Shown in pieces: positions 35,322 through 44,898 of a stretch of DNA of 64,000 nt (its first letter is position 1; the number at the start of each line of letters is the position of its first letter). Below the pieces are notes generated by a model. That model was not told the origin of the DNA. It ran no database searches and saw only the letters and a program-made list of their open reading frames with translations. Origin of the DNA: Anaerostipes sp. (lineage in GTDB: Bacteria > Bacillota > Clostridia > Lachnospirales > Lachnospiraceae); the NCBI RefSeq assembly GCF_018381315.1, contig NZ_JAGZSD010000016.1:1-64000 (forward strand). Direction: 5' to 3'. The translations under genes were made by a program, and so were the position numbers.

Positions 35322-36221
35322 TTATCTCTTTTCAAAAACCGCAAGTGCCGTAATCCCCGCTATAATACAGGCCATTCCTAAACAATCTGCTCCGCCGAAG
35401 CTCTGCCCCAGAAGTATAACAGAAAGCAATGCCGCAGTCAGAGGTTCTATGCAGGAGTACATGCTCGCTTTCACAGGACCTATGAAAGCCACTCCCTGCA
35501 GATAACAGCAGAATGGAATAATTGTTCCGTAAATTACAATTCCCACTACAAGAACTGCCGTTTCTGAATCCCATCTTCCCGGAACGCTGCACACATTAGT
35601 AAAAGCTGATAATACAAGGCCTCCAATAAGCATGCCCCATCCAACGATTACAAACGGACTGAATCTGTCCAGCAATTTTTTAGGCTGGAGGTTATATACT
35701 GACAGAAAGACAGCTGATGCAATTCCAAAGAGCAGCGCTCTTTTTGTGACCGCAAGATGCTCCGGCGAACCCTGAGTGGCCAAAATAAAAACTCCTGCGG
35801 TCATCATAAGCAGTACACATATTTCAAGTACGGCCGGTTTTCTCTTTTCCGCTGCCATGCAGAACAGCAAAATCATTGCCGGGGCCAGATAATGCAGTAC
35901 TGTTGCTATCCCTGGGTTAGAATACTGTATGGCCAGAAAATAAGTCAGCTGGCATGCGGCCAGTCCAAATATGCCCACTATCAAAAGATCTGTTACCGTG
36001 TTTTTCTGTTTCCAGATATCAAGTATTTTTTGCCTCTGCCGGCTCCAGCAGAAAGCCAGGATGACACCCCCTCCTGCAGTTAATCTCAGCGCAACCAGCC
36101 AGACTGCCGTTAATTCTTTTTTTGTGAACAGATACTTTCCTGTAACTCCTGACAGCCCCCAGCACAATCCTGCCAGAACAACAAGGCAAATTCCTTTTTT
36201 CTTTCTGACTCTCATATCCAT
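35322..36221 (-). CDS. EamA/DMT-family transporter
   Basis: 299 residues with ten predicted membrane helices in two EamA repeats (about 10-145 and 160-295). KGICLVVLAGLCWGLSGVTGKYLF begins the first and GYVALLSVILLGQSFGG-like EPLTAALLSVILLGQSFGGADCLGMACIIAGI closes the second. DMT members export or import small metabolites; the substrate is unknown. It begins 7 bp after the esterase gene and appears to be the last gene of the sigma-54-type PTS operon. Confidence 0.85.
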   Translation of the reverse strand: MDMRVRKKKGICLVVLAGLCWGLSGVTGKYLFTKKELTAVWLVALRLTAGGGVILAFCWSRQRQKILDIWKQKNTVTDLLIVGIFGLAACQLTYFLAIQYSNPGIATVLHYLAPAMILLFCMAAEKRKPAVLEICVLLMMTAGVFILATQGSPEHLAVTKRALLFGIASAVFLSVYNLQPKKLLDRFSPFVIVGWGMLIGGLVLSAFTNVCSVPGRWDSETAVLVVGIVIYGTIIPFCCYLQGVAFIGPVKASMYSCIEPLTAALLSVILLGQSFGGADCLGMACIIAGITALAVFEKR

Positions 36222-36228
36222 TCTGCAC

Positions 36229-36990
36229 TCACCCGCATGACAGAAACCATTTTAATGCCCGCCTTATGCTTTCGTCCCAAAAAATCCAGTCATGTCCTCC
36301 GTCCCATTCTTCATAGGTAAAAGGAATATCAAGGCACGTCAGCCAATTTATAAATTCCTGGCTCTGCGGGTAAATATCATCCTGCAGGCCGCAGCTGATA
36401 TACAGATCAGGCAGCGGCTTCTTTGACTTTTTCACTTTTTCAGCTGCTTCAAACAGATCATTTTCTGTCCCCTTCACCATCTCCAATGAACCAAAAACCC
36501 TTTCATAGACGCCTGAAAACTCCGGGTAATCCTGCAGTTCTCTTTGGATATTCAAAGCTCCGGAAAAACTGGCTGCCGCGCAAAAATGTTCCGGAAGACT
36601 CAGGGCGAGCTTTATACTCCCGTACCCGCCCATGGATAAACCTGCCGCGTAAGTATCTTCCCGGCGGTCTGAAATAAAAGGAAACATGGTCTTTATAAAT
36701 TCCGGAAGTTCTCCTGAAATAAAATCCCACCAGCGGTCTCCATGAAGATTGTTTGTGTAGTATCCTTTTTCACCGTCAGGCATCACGATGACAAAGCCGC
36801 TGTCTCTTGCATACCGTTCAATCGGTGTTCTTCTGACCCATTTCGTGTAGTCATCACTCAGGCCATGCAGCAGATACAATGTCCTCAGCCTTTCCTTCCT
36901 CTTAAGCTTCTGATATTCCGGAAGGGCCACATAAAGGCCCGTATCCTTTTCCAAAACATCAGAATGAAAATTACAATGTACAAGTGCCAT
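36229..36990 (-). CDS. Alpha/beta-hydrolase esterase (EstA/FrmB-like)
   Basis: 253 residues. Catalytic Ser is in AGLSMGGYGSIK (near 118), Asp in SCGLQDDIYP (near 205) and His in WDGGHDWIFWD (near 236). LYLLHGLSDDYTKWVRRTPIERYA gives the oxyanion region. It is cytoplasmic (no signal peptide). Its position after four PTS genes suggests it de-esterifies an imported acylated sugar. A paralogue sits at 42508-43356, at the head of the regulator operon. Confidence 0.88.
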   Translation of the reverse strand: MALVHCNFHSDVLEKDTGLYVALPEYQKLKRKERLRTLYLLHGLSDDYTKWVRRTPIERYARDSGFVIVMPDGEKGYYTNNLHGDRWWDFISGELPEFIKTMFPFISDRREDTYAAGLSMGGYGSIKLALSLPEHFCAAASFSGALNIQRELQDYPEFSGVYERVFGSLEMVKGTENDLFEAAEKVKKSKKPLPDLYISCGLQDDIYPQSQEFINWLTCLDIPFTYEEWDGGHDWIFWDESIRRALKWFLSCG

Positions 36991-37029
36991 TTCTGCCTAC
37001 CTCCTTTTATTTCCCAGCTAACGCTGTCT

Positions 37030-37854
37030 TTAGAACACTCCCGCAGCCGAACCCAAAATCCCTATGCCAATAAGCAAAAGAACAATTTTGGCAGTGCTGA
37101 CTTGTTTTTTGCGGATCAGAATGTAAACTCCAAATACAATCAGTAAAGGCAGGAAGCCCGGTATAATGCCGTCCAGCATATCTTTTAATACAAACTTTCC
37201 TATTTTTAGTACCGGTGTGGCTGTCACAAGGCTCGCTGACAGAACGCCCATCATGAACATGCCAAGAATATTTGCCCCGTCCAGCATCTCATTGAGAAGT
37301 CCGGATTTCATAATCTGGGCAAAGGATATTCTTCCTGTCCTGTATCCTAAACAAAACAGCATGTATGCTACGATCTCACAGCCCACCACAAGTCCCAGCA
37401 GAACGGCCACTGCACTCACTGCGCCCTTTGCAGCCAGAGCTCCTGCAAACGCCGTACCTAAAGTCCACGCTGTTCCCCAGTGAATGGTGTCACCGATGGC
37501 CGCTACAGGCCCCATGGTTCCGGTTTTAAAACTTGTAATCAGGTCAGCCGGGACCTTGTCCGGATTCTCTGCTTTTTCTTCTTCAAGCGCAATAGATGGT
37601 CCAAAGATAAGATTCCCAAACATCAGCTCTGTGTTGAAAAACTGAAGGTGTCTTTGGAGAGCCGCCGCAAGATCTTCTTTTTTTGTATAGATTTTTTTAA
37701 GCGCAGGCGCTATGGCATTGCACCACCCGACTGCCTGCATTCTTTCAAAGTTCAGGCTTGTCTCACCCCAGAGGCTCAGCCTGCGGTAACACTTATTCAG
37801 ATCCTTCTTTGATAAAACACTTTTCCTGATTTCCTCTGTTTTTTCTTTTTTCAT
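37030..37854 (-). CDS. Mannose-family PTS component EIID
   Basis: 274 residues. A soluble N-terminal part (LSKKDLNKCYRRLSLWGETSLNFERMQAVGWCNAIAPALKKIY) has the EIID signature; GPVAAIGDTIHWGTAWTLG is the conserved loop, and the C-terminus anchors in the membrane. It forms the translocation unit with EIIC, whose gene overlaps by 4 bp. The sugar is unknown. Confidence 0.9.
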   Translation of the reverse strand: MKKEKTEEIRKSVLSKKDLNKCYRRLSLWGETSLNFERMQAVGWCNAIAPALKKIYTKKEDLAAALQRHLQFFNTELMFGNLIFGPSIALEEEKAENPDKVPADLITSFKTGTMGPVAAIGDTIHWGTAWTLGTAFAGALAAKGAVSAVAVLLGLVVGCEIVAYMLFCLGYRTGRISFAQIMKSGLLNEMLDGANILGMFMMGVLSASLVTATPVLKIGKFVLKDMLDGIIPGFLPLLIVFGVYILIRKKQVSTAKIVLLLIGIGILGSAAGVF

Positions 37855-38612
37855 TCTTCATCAGCCTCCATTCCAGCTTCTCTCTTTAAGAGGACAATAA
37901 TAAATGCCAGACAGCCTCCGAAAATACCCAGAACCAGATTGCTCCAGCCTGTCATCTGCAGTGCAAAAAATCCCAGGATCATAAAAACAATATACCTTGG
38001 CTTTCCAATCATATGCATAATGAGCGCAAATCCCAAAGCCGGGAGCATTCCTCCCGCAACCTCCAGTCCATGCATCACTACTTCGGGAATATACTTTAAG
38101 ATAATATCTACCACTGATGTTCCCAGCAAAACAACAATAAACACCGGTAAAAAAGCCACTAAAAGATTCAGAAGCGCCGGATAAAGAACTGCACATTTGT
38201 AAATTCCCTTTGTATCAGCTTCTTCTGCATACCGGTCTGCTGAATGAGCAAATTTGATGGCAATGGTCTTTCTCAGATTAATCAAAAACACTCCTAATAA
38301 TCCCACAGGGACCGCCAAGGTCACTGCCACTGACGGTTTCATTCCTGTCATTAAGGCAATAGGCGCCACGCAGGCTCCTGCAATAGCACTGTCCGCAGGA
38401 AAATTTCCTCCCGGTGCAATAACCCCAACATAGATGAGCTGAATGGTACCGCCTATAATCAATCCTTCTATGGGCTTTCCCAATATAATTCCTGCCAGTA
38501 CTCCGCTGGTAATCGGAGATTCAAAAATCGTATAACCTGTATTATAGCCAATCTCCATTTTGTGGAGCCAGTTGCACAGCCCCATAACTGCCGCTAATAA
38601 AAATAACTGCAT
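37851..38612 (-). CDS. Mannose-family PTS component EIIC
   Basis: 253 residues, about eight membrane helices. ESPITSGVLAGIILGKPIEGLIIGGTIQLIYVGVIAPGGNFPADSAIAG carries the family signature. It sits between EIIB (12-bp gap) and EIID (4-bp overlap). Confidence 0.92.
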   Translation of the reverse strand: MQLFLLAAVMGLCNWLHKMEIGYNTGYTIFESPITSGVLAGIILGKPIEGLIIGGTIQLIYVGVIAPGGNFPADSAIAGACVAPIALMTGMKPSVAVTLAVPVGLLGVFLINLRKTIAIKFAHSADRYAEEADTKGIYKCAVLYPALLNLLVAFLPVFIVVLLGTSVVDIILKYIPEVVMHGLEVAGGMLPALGFALIMHMIGKPRYIVFMILGFFALQMTGWSNLVLGIFGGCLAFIIVLLKREAGMEADEE

Positions 38613-38623
38613 AATTTTCCCTC

Positions 38624-39103
38624 CTATCTGATTTTTTCTTTGGCTTTCTCCATCGGCACTGCAGTCTCCTCCGGAATACTCTTAAAAATAATTTCCGGTA
38701 CAGTCTGATTGATTTCTTCCAGCATCTTAAACTCCCCTGGACTTAGGTAGATACCGTCTGAAATGAATTTCCTTCCTCCCTCTCCCGGAACTCCGCCGAC
38801 AACGAGAAAATCAAAACACACACCATCCTGCACAGCCCTTATGCAGGTTTCTACATTTTTAAAAAGCAGGAATACGGATGCATCTATCGTATTTAATACT
38901 TCCGCGGCCTCTTCCTGTGAAACAACTTTAAATTTTACCCCCTTGGGAACCGCCATTTTATAAATTTCCACCATGAAATCGTCATTTTTCAAGGCATCAT
39001 CCACAATCACGATCATATCCACCGGATAATACTTGATCCACTTGGTAATAACCTGGCCATGGATCAGGCGGAAATCTATTCTGGCTGCTTTTATATCTGC
39101 CAT
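38624..39103 (-). CDS. Mannose-family PTS component EIIB
   Basis: 159 residues, cytoplasmic. RIDFRLIHGQVITKWIKYY near the start carries the phosphorylated His15 and the DxRLIHGQ motif. It receives phosphate from EIIA, encoded 12 bp upstream. Confidence 0.92.
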   Translation of the reverse strand: MADIKAARIDFRLIHGQVITKWIKYYPVDMIVIVDDALKNDDFMVEIYKMAVPKGVKFKVVSQEEAAEVLNTIDASVFLLFKNVETCIRAVQDGVCFDFLVVGGVPGEGGRKFISDGIYLSPGEFKMLEEINQTVPEIIFKSIPEETAVPMEKAKEKIR

Positions 39104-39115
39104 CCTTATCCTCCT

Positions 39116-39508
39116 CTATATTTTGTTTGTGATCTTTATTCCGCTTGATGCCGCTTCAAAGCAGCGGTCAGCAAGTTCACCGGGTGTCAGCCCGTCTTCT
39201 GCCGACATTAAAAATTCAATCATCATTGATAAATTTACGCCGGTAAGACAGAACAAGCCATGCCTGCGTGCAGCTAAAGTGGACATATTCGACGGAGTTC
39301 CTCCCAGGATATCCGTAAAAATCATGACCCCGTCACCTTCGTCCACTTTTTTAATTCCAGTTATTATTTCTTCGTAAAAATCATCTGCATTATCATTTCT
39401 TTCAAGGCACAATGTCATAATATTTCTGTATTCTCCTGCAATTAAGGAAACACTCCTCATCAATGCTCTGCTCAAGTCCCCATGTGTGGCAACGATCAAT
39501 CCAACCAT
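39116..39508 (-). CDS. Mannose-family PTS component EIIA
   Basis: 130 residues from ATG 39508, which follows GGAGGTGAAAG; upstream in-frame readings overlap the sigma-54 promoter region. MVGLIVATHGDLSRALMRS gives phospho-His9; GVMIFTDILGGTPSN is the family motif. It is the first gene of the operon A-B-C-D-esterase-EamA. Confidence 0.92.
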   Translation of the reverse strand: MVGLIVATHGDLSRALMRSVSLIAGEYRNIMTLCLERNDNADDFYEEIITGIKKVDEGDGVMIFTDILGGTPSNMSTLAARRHGLFCLTGVNLSMMIEFLMSAEDGLTPGELADRCFEAASSGIKITNKI

Positions 39509-39561
39509 TCTTTCACCTCCCTCCGGTGCATCATAAATTTTTCTTTCTGCTGAATATAAAA

Positions 39562-39577
39562 GCAAAATTCGTGCCAA
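39562..39577 (-). promoter_or_regulatory. Sigma-54 promoter (-24/-12)
   Basis: On the minus strand TTGGCACGAATTTTGC matches the sigma-54 consensus TGGCAC-N5-TTGC exactly, 53 bp before the EIIA start. The next gene upstream encodes a sigma-54-interacting activator. Confidence 0.92.
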
Positions 39578-39607
39578 CCCCGCTTATACCGGTAATTGCA
39601 TCTCGCT

Positions 39608-39673
39608 CTTTGACACATCACACCATATTTCTTTGACACATCACAGTCATCCAACAAAATTCTTTGACACATC
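39608..39673. promoter_or_regulatory. Three direct repeats, candidate upstream activating sites
   Basis: CTTTGACACATC occurs exactly at 39608-39619, 39631-39642 and 39662-39673 (starts 23 and 31 bp apart, about two and three helical turns). They lie 30-100 bp upstream of the sigma-54 -24 element, the usual position of enhancer sites for LevR-type activators. Confidence 0.8.
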
Positions 39674-39708
39674 CAACAAATAAACTATATCTGTCCATAA
39701 TATAAATA

Positions 39709-39750
39709 CAAAGGCTGAGTTTGATTACACACCAAACTCAGCCTTTGCCT
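39709..39750. terminator. Bidirectional terminator after the LevR-type gene
   Basis: AAGGCTGAGTTTG (39711-39723) pairs perfectly with CAAACTCAGCCTT (39733-39745), flanked by A- and T-rich tails. It isolates the regulator gene from the PTS promoter. Confidence 0.88.
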
Positions 39751-39776
39751 TATATTTAATTAAATTTTTAATTCTT

Positions 39777-42452
39777 TTATAAAGGGAACTCTTTCATCTT
39801 GCTTTCCATAATATTATAAATCAGACGAATCTCTCTCATATTTACCGATACATGATATCTTTTTTCAATACTGGATAAACATTTTTTTAATAATTCACAG
39901 AAATTTTTATGGGAATCGGCAAACCCGGCAAACGTATTAACCGGTGTTTTATTCTGCTGCTGCATGAGGCGTTCTACCATGATTCCGATATGCATATACA
40001 GCATCTGTTTTAAATCCGGAGCAAACTTCAGCTTTAACTCTAATTCCATCTGATGGAGTACATATCCCACATCGTCAATGATAATCTCCGGATTCAGAAT
40101 GGTCAGCTGGCTCATAATATTTCGAAGGCTGAAACTCTTAATAATGTTCTCGACAATACTGTTAATCTTCTTTTCGGAATATATATTTTTCAGAATATGA
40201 CTCAGAGTTTCATATCCTTTTTGATCCACCAGCTCGCTTAACAGAAGTATCTCTGTGTCCTCAATTTCCAATTCGTTAGTGGAAATAATCAAGGAGACAT
40301 TATACAGATCAAATACTTCATCATTTATTCCCTTTTTCAAAAGTCTTTCATAATCATATTCCACGATCAAAATTTTATTGTCATCAAAACAAGATTTCAG
40401 CAGCTCACAAATTTTATCTGCCACCTCAAGCCCTTTCATACAGCATACAAGGACTGCATTTGCTTTTTCTTTTTTTCTGATGAAATTATATGTTGTTGAA
40501 TTGTATCGTACCGTTGTCTTTAATATTGCCTCTATATCCCGTTTCAGGAGAAGCTCATTTCCTATATCCAAAGCCATCTGCGTTGTTACATTATTTATAA
40601 TTCCAAGATTGCCTTCTACAAGATCGCTGATATCATTGGTAATATTTAAGACAGATCCCATATCCGCCAGGATCAAAACCCCGGATGCTGTGTCTGCCTT
40701 TTTCAGATAGGAGCGCACCCGTTTCACGATCTGCTTTTTTGATGTATCATAAGGCATATCAAACGCATCAAAAATATAACTTGAATACACCTGATTGACA
40801 AGGCTTGCAATGCTGGAGGCAGTTGAATAGCCATGTGTAATAATAACCGCATTATATAAATATTTTTCTTCGTTCATCTGACAGTGAAAAAACAGTATGA
40901 GGATCAGTTTTAAGAGTTCTTCGTTTGCATTGTAGTCCATTGTTTCATTTACCATTTTATAAAACAGCTCTGCCATTTTTGACTGTCGGAACAGCCTTTT
41001 CCCCAGTTTTGATTTCCTTTCTGCCAGACGTTCCTTTTTATCGTCTGTGACAAAAGTGCTGTTTCTGCTCAAAAGGATCAGCAGCTTTGTCAAGACAATC
41101 ACTGACGTTCCTGTATATTCAAGGCCATAGTTATTCTGCATAAATTTCAAAATATTTTCTACATACTCTTTATATACAACCTCCACCGAAGATGACTCAA
41201 TATTATAAATGATGGAATCCATAATATCTTCCATCAGCTTTTTATTCAGCTGACTGAATTCACTATAGGTTATCTTGTCTTTTATATACTTTCCAACAAC
41301 CTGGATCATAAAATCGATCTGAAGAATTTCTCCAATAGAATCCAGTGACTGCATGATAAACTCTTCTGAATCTCTGTCAACAAAAATCCATTGGGACGTA
41401 CTTGCATTTTTTAAAAGATGGCTGTTTGCGGAATATTGTACGTTTAAATCCTGCATCGTGATCTCGGTACAATCCTGTGATTTCTTCTGCCTGTTGACGG
41501 CATTGACACAGCTGATTCTGATTATATTTTTCAGTGTCCCTATATTTCCCTTCCCTTTAAAAGTCAGCAGGTTATTTACCACATTGCTGCTTATTTTAAA
41601 ATTACAGTTCAGGGTTTTGGCTTCCTGCTTGAACAGGTTCTGTATGATCTTCATCCGCTCATTGCTGCTCCTCTCACTGTAAGAAGGAATTGTCACAGTA
41701 AGTGGAATTCTTCGGATAAACGTCTCCAGCAATACATTATCAATATTTTCCGTTGTAGCAAATATCAGCTTTACATTTATCTCCTTTTCATCAGCCCCGT
41801 CTCCAAGCGGAGTAATCCTCCCGGTATCTATATACCGGAACAGCTTTTCCTGGCCTTCCGGAGGAAGTCTGTGTACTTCATCCAGCAGCAGGTATCCTTG
41901 ATCGGCTTTCTCCAGCAGTCCGGCCGAGTCTTTATTTGCACCTGTAAAAGCTCCTTTTTTATAGCCGAATAAAACAGATGACAGCAATTCTTTATTGTTT
42001 GCATAATCCGCACAGTTAAGCACAGCAAAAGGTGCATTTTCAGCAATAATTTTTTGCTGTCTGGCATAAAAATAAATCTTTTCTGCCAGCATGCTTTTTC
42101 CCACTCCGCTCGGTCCCAGCAGCATAATCGGAAGGCCCCTTCCAGGATATGCCGCAGATAATTTACACTTATTGAGAACCTGTTCCATGTCATAGGACAG
42201 TTCCGACATTTCTTTAAATACATCTTCCTCAGGTTCTTCTTCCGTATCCTCTTCACCTCTTAAAGCAAAGATCACAGGTTTTGTCTTCTTCTTTGTCAAA
42301 AATTTTTCCCTGACAAGCTCATTTAAAATTGCACTTGCAGCGTTCCTCTTTATCCCCACTGCTTCCGCAACCATTCCGGTACCCATTTTACAGTCTGGAT
42401 CGCATTCTAAAAAATACTGTTTTATTTTATCCTTATTCGTAACTCTTGACAT
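39777..42452 (-). CDS. LevR-type sigma-54 activator with PRD and PTS EII-like domains
   Basis: 891 residues from ATG 42452, placed after GGGGGA; a TTG reading at 42494 overlaps that site. Domains: HTH (about 1-60, VAEAVGIKRNAASAILNEL), AAA+ sigma-54 domain (about 70-330) with Walker A GPSGVGKSM, GAFTGA sigma-54 contact loop and Walker B LLLDEVHRL, then PRD1 (about 430-530), a mannose-type EIIA-like domain (about 550-680), a bgl-type EIIB-like segment and PRD2 (about 780-890). The phosphorylation state of the PRDs would report PTS substrate. The target is the sigma-54 promoter at 39562. Confidence 0.93.
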   Translation of the reverse strand: MSRVTNKDKIKQYFLECDPDCKMGTGMVAEAVGIKRNAASAILNELVREKFLTKKKTKPVIFALRGEEDTEEEPEEDVFKEMSELSYDMEQVLNKCKLSAAYPGRGLPIMLLGPSGVGKSMLAEKIYFYARQQKIIAENAPFAVLNCADYANNKELLSSVLFGYKKGAFTGANKDSAGLLEKADQGYLLLDEVHRLPPEGQEKLFRYIDTGRITPLGDGADEKEINVKLIFATTENIDNVLLETFIRRIPLTVTIPSYSERSSNERMKIIQNLFKQEAKTLNCNFKISSNVVNNLLTFKGKGNIGTLKNIIRISCVNAVNRQKKSQDCTEITMQDLNVQYSANSHLLKNASTSQWIFVDRDSEEFIMQSLDSIGEILQIDFMIQVVGKYIKDKITYSEFSQLNKKLMEDIMDSIIYNIESSSVEVVYKEYVENILKFMQNNYGLEYTGTSVIVLTKLLILLSRNSTFVTDDKKERLAERKSKLGKRLFRQSKMAELFYKMVNETMDYNANEELLKLILILFFHCQMNEEKYLYNAVIITHGYSTASSIASLVNQVYSSYIFDAFDMPYDTSKKQIVKRVRSYLKKADTASGVLILADMGSVLNITNDISDLVEGNLGIINNVTTQMALDIGNELLLKRDIEAILKTTVRYNSTTYNFIRKKEKANAVLVCCMKGLEVADKICELLKSCFDDNKILIVEYDYERLLKKGINDEVFDLYNVSLIISTNELEIEDTEILLLSELVDQKGYETLSHILKNIYSEKKINSIVENIIKSFSLRNIMSQLTILNPEIIIDDVGYVLHQMELELKLKFAPDLKQMLYMHIGIMVERLMQQQNKTPVNTFAGFADSHKNFCELLKKCLSSIEKRYHVSVNMREIRLIYNIMESKMKEFPL

Positions 42453-42507
42453 TGACATATCCCCCAAAGAACATTGACACTTTCTATCTGTCAAATCTAT
42501 ACTTTAT

Positions 42508-43356
42508 TCAGCTTTGAGGTTCTGCGGCGCCGACATTTCCGCTGCTCATGGCTGCTTCTTTTTCTTCCAGCGGCAGCCATTTCATAAACTTCTCAATCGC
42601 CTGATCCCAAAACATCCAGTTGTGGCTTCCCTCCCATTCTTCATATGTATGTTTTATCTCATGGGCATGGAGAAAGCCCTTGAATTCACGATTTGCTGCC
42701 AGCAGGGGATCATTGGTACCGCAGGCCATATATAAATCAGGCATCTCTTCCCCCTGCCCTTTCTTGTCCAGCAGCAGCGCTCTGTAATCCGCTTTACTTC
42801 CCTGAAACTTTTCCAAATCCCCAAAAACAGACTGGTAGAAGCTTCTTCTCTCAATCGGTTTCTCTGCATCTTCAGCTGAATCCAGCGCTTTATCCGCCAC
42901 AAGTGCACTGGACAGGGCTATGATGCGGCTGAATGTGCTGCCGTATAGAAAACCGTTGATGATAGAGCCGTAACCGCCCATGGAAAGTCCGCCGATATAG
43001 GTATCCTGCCTTTCCCTGGAGAGAGGAAACATTTTTCTGGTAAGGTTTACAAGTTCCTCCCCGATAAATTTGCTGTATGCCGCATATCCGTTCCTCTGAT
43101 CCAGATAAAAACTGTTTTCTCCTGACGGCATCACCACCGCAAGATTATAGTCCTCCGCCCATTCTCTGATCCTCGTATAGGAAACCCAGTCCATATAATT
43201 TCCGTAAATCCCATGTAGAAGATACAGTGTTTTAAATGGCTTGTCCCCACGCAGTTCCTCCCCTGCAAAATTTCTCTTATCCACCGGAAGAATCACATTC
43301 AGAGTTACTGTGCGCAGCAGCGCAGCTGAAAACATTTCTACTTTAAGCAGTGCCAT
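42508..43356 (-). CDS. Alpha/beta-hydrolase esterase, paralogue of the PTS-operon esterase
   Basis: 282 residues. Catalytic Ser in GGLSMGGYGSIING (near 118), Asp in CGTNDPLLA (near 217) and His in WEGSHNWMFWD (near 252). LYLLHGIYGNYMDWVSYTRIREWA mirrors the other esterase. A 20-residue tail MSSGNVGAAEPQS-type extends past the fold. It lies 55 bp upstream of the LevR-type gene and may be read with it. Feruloyl- or sugar-acyl esterase activity is possible but unproven. Confidence 0.87.
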   Translation of the reverse strand: MALLKVEMFSAALLRTVTLNVILPVDKRNFAGEELRGDKPFKTLYLLHGIYGNYMDWVSYTRIREWAEDYNLAVVMPSGENSFYLDQRNGYAAYSKFIGEELVNLTRKMFPLSRERQDTYIGGLSMGGYGSIINGFLYGSTFSRIIALSSALVADKALDSAEDAEKPIERRSFYQSVFGDLEKFQGSKADYRALLLDKKGQGEEMPDLYMACGTNDPLLAANREFKGFLHAHEIKHTYEEWEGSHNWMFWDQAIEKFMKWLPLEEKEAAMSSGNVGAAEPQS

Positions 43357-43452
43357 TTTTCCATCCTCCTATTCTTATCCCGCTGTTTATTTCATTATAC
43401 CATAGAGATGCAGGTTTGACAGACACTTAGGAACTGTAAGTCTGAGAACATG

Positions 43453-43490
43453 AAAAGATCTGCACCGGAATCTCCAGTGCAGATCAAAAC
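43453..43490. terminator. Terminator of the Amadori PTS operon
   Basis: GATCTGCAC (43457-43465) pairs with GTGCAGATC (43477-43485), with T-runs on both strands. It lies directly after the MATE gene. Confidence 0.8.
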
Positions 43491-43496
43491 TTTTTA

Positions 43497-44798
43497 TTAT
43501 TCTATTTCTCTTGTTATATTTCTGATCCAGCTGCAGCCTTTATACCGCCTCCATATGATTGGTATTTTTACCAGTTCATCACTCATTAACAGTGCATAAA
43601 CGACCGGTACGCTGCAGTGAAAAACAAATGCAGCGGCCGCTCCAAGCAGCACAGAACAGCCCCACATGGAAGCCAGGTCTATGATCAGACCAAATTTCGT
43701 ATCACCGCCGGAGCGGAAGATGCCCACAATCACAGTTTCATCGAAGGTCTGGGCGACTGCATAATAAGCCATCACAAACATCATAAACTGCAGATAGTCC
43801 TTGGTTAAAGGCGTCATTGCCAATACCCTCACAAGAATTTGAGAGGACATTAGAATTGTGAAAGCACTGGCAATTCCGAAAAGAATGCTCAGTTTTACAA
43901 ACCGGTCAGCATAGACACTGGCATGCTTATACTTTTTCTCTCCGATGGTCTTCCCCAGATAAACGGCTGCTGCATTAGAAATTCCAAAACTGACCACCAT
44001 GGACATTTCTTTCGTAACCTGGGCCACTGAATTTGCCGCTACTGCCGCACTACCCATATGTCCAAGAACCGCTGTACTTGCTGAATTGGCAATTCCCCAC
44101 AAAACTTCATTTAATATAACCGGAACTGCACACATCAAAAAATCTTTTAAAAGTCCGCGGTCCATATGTAAAAAATATTTCATCCGAAAAAGGATTTCCC
44201 TGTTATAAGTTTTTGCGTAACCAATCACAAGAACCAGTTCTAAAAATCTTGCCAGAAGCGTTGCCAATGCCGCTCCCTGGATTCCCATTGCAGGGCATCC
44301 GAACATTCCAAAAATAAAAACCGCATTTAATATTACATTGCAGATCAAAGAACTCAGGTATACTGCCGTTGCAACTCTGATACGTTCCACACTCCGCATA
44401 ATATACAGGTACACGTCTGTAATCCCTGCGGCTATATAAGAAAATGCCACGATCCGAAGATACTTGATTCCCTCTTTGATCACTTCCGGTTCATTGGTAA
44501 AAATCCTAATCAATGATCCGGGTATCAGGAGGGACGCCAATGTAAATATCAGCGTCACCGTGACTGCCATGCGCATTCCCATAGCCAGTATCCTCTCGAT
44601 TGCCTTTTTATCACCTTTGCCCCAATACTGGGCTGTAAGGACCGTGGCACCGGAGGTCAGGCCGAACAAAAATAAGGACATAATGTATTGTACCTGCCGG
44701 GCAAGCGAAGAGGCTGACAATACAGTTTCCCCTACTCTGCCGAGCATGAACACATCGCATGCACTGACCCCTGTATTAATCAGATTCTGCATGGCCAT
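43497..44798 (-). CDS. MATE-family efflux transporter, start codon unclear
   Basis: The frame from ATG 44798 gives 433 residues with about eleven membrane helices: QNLINTGVSACDVFMLGRVGETVLSASSLARQVQYI in helix 1-2 and WGIANSASTAVLGHMGSAAVAANSVAQV in the second half. Coding similarity continues upstream in frame: GKELDINWKTFYKGVLSLVIP is encoded at 44861-44799 and matches the usual MATE N-terminus. The frame stays open to a TGA at 44910-44912, but no ATG, GTG or TTG occurs there. Translation may start at an unusual codon (ATT 44892-44894) by coupling to the HAD gene, or the start has been lost. Confidence 0.8.
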   Translation of the reverse strand: MAMQNLINTGVSACDVFMLGRVGETVLSASSLARQVQYIMSLFLFGLTSGATVLTAQYWGKGDKKAIERILAMGMRMAVTVTLIFTLASLLIPGSLIRIFTNEPEVIKEGIKYLRIVAFSYIAAGITDVYLYIMRSVERIRVATAVYLSSLICNVILNAVFIFGMFGCPAMGIQGAALATLLARFLELVLVIGYAKTYNREILFRMKYFLHMDRGLLKDFLMCAVPVILNEVLWGIANSASTAVLGHMGSAAVAANSVAQVTKEMSMVVSFGISNAAAVYLGKTIGEKKYKHASVYADRFVKLSILFGIASAFTILMSSQILVRVLAMTPLTKDYLQFMMFVMAYYAVAQTFDETVIVGIFRSGGDTKFGLIIDLASMWGCSVLLGAAAAFVFHCSVPVVYALLMSDELVKIPIIWRRYKGCSWIRNITREIE

Positions 44799-44898
44799 TG
44801 GAATAACGAGGGACAGAACCCCTTTATAGAAAGTTTTCCAGTTGATATCTAATTCTTTGCCGCTATATTTATTTTCGTAACAATTACTTACAATTCTA

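Noticed and set aside
39562..39673. CTTTGACACATC repeats as CRISPR or iteron units
   Set aside because: Only three short copies, at enhancer distance from a sigma-54 promoter next to its activator gene; a regulatory role fits better.
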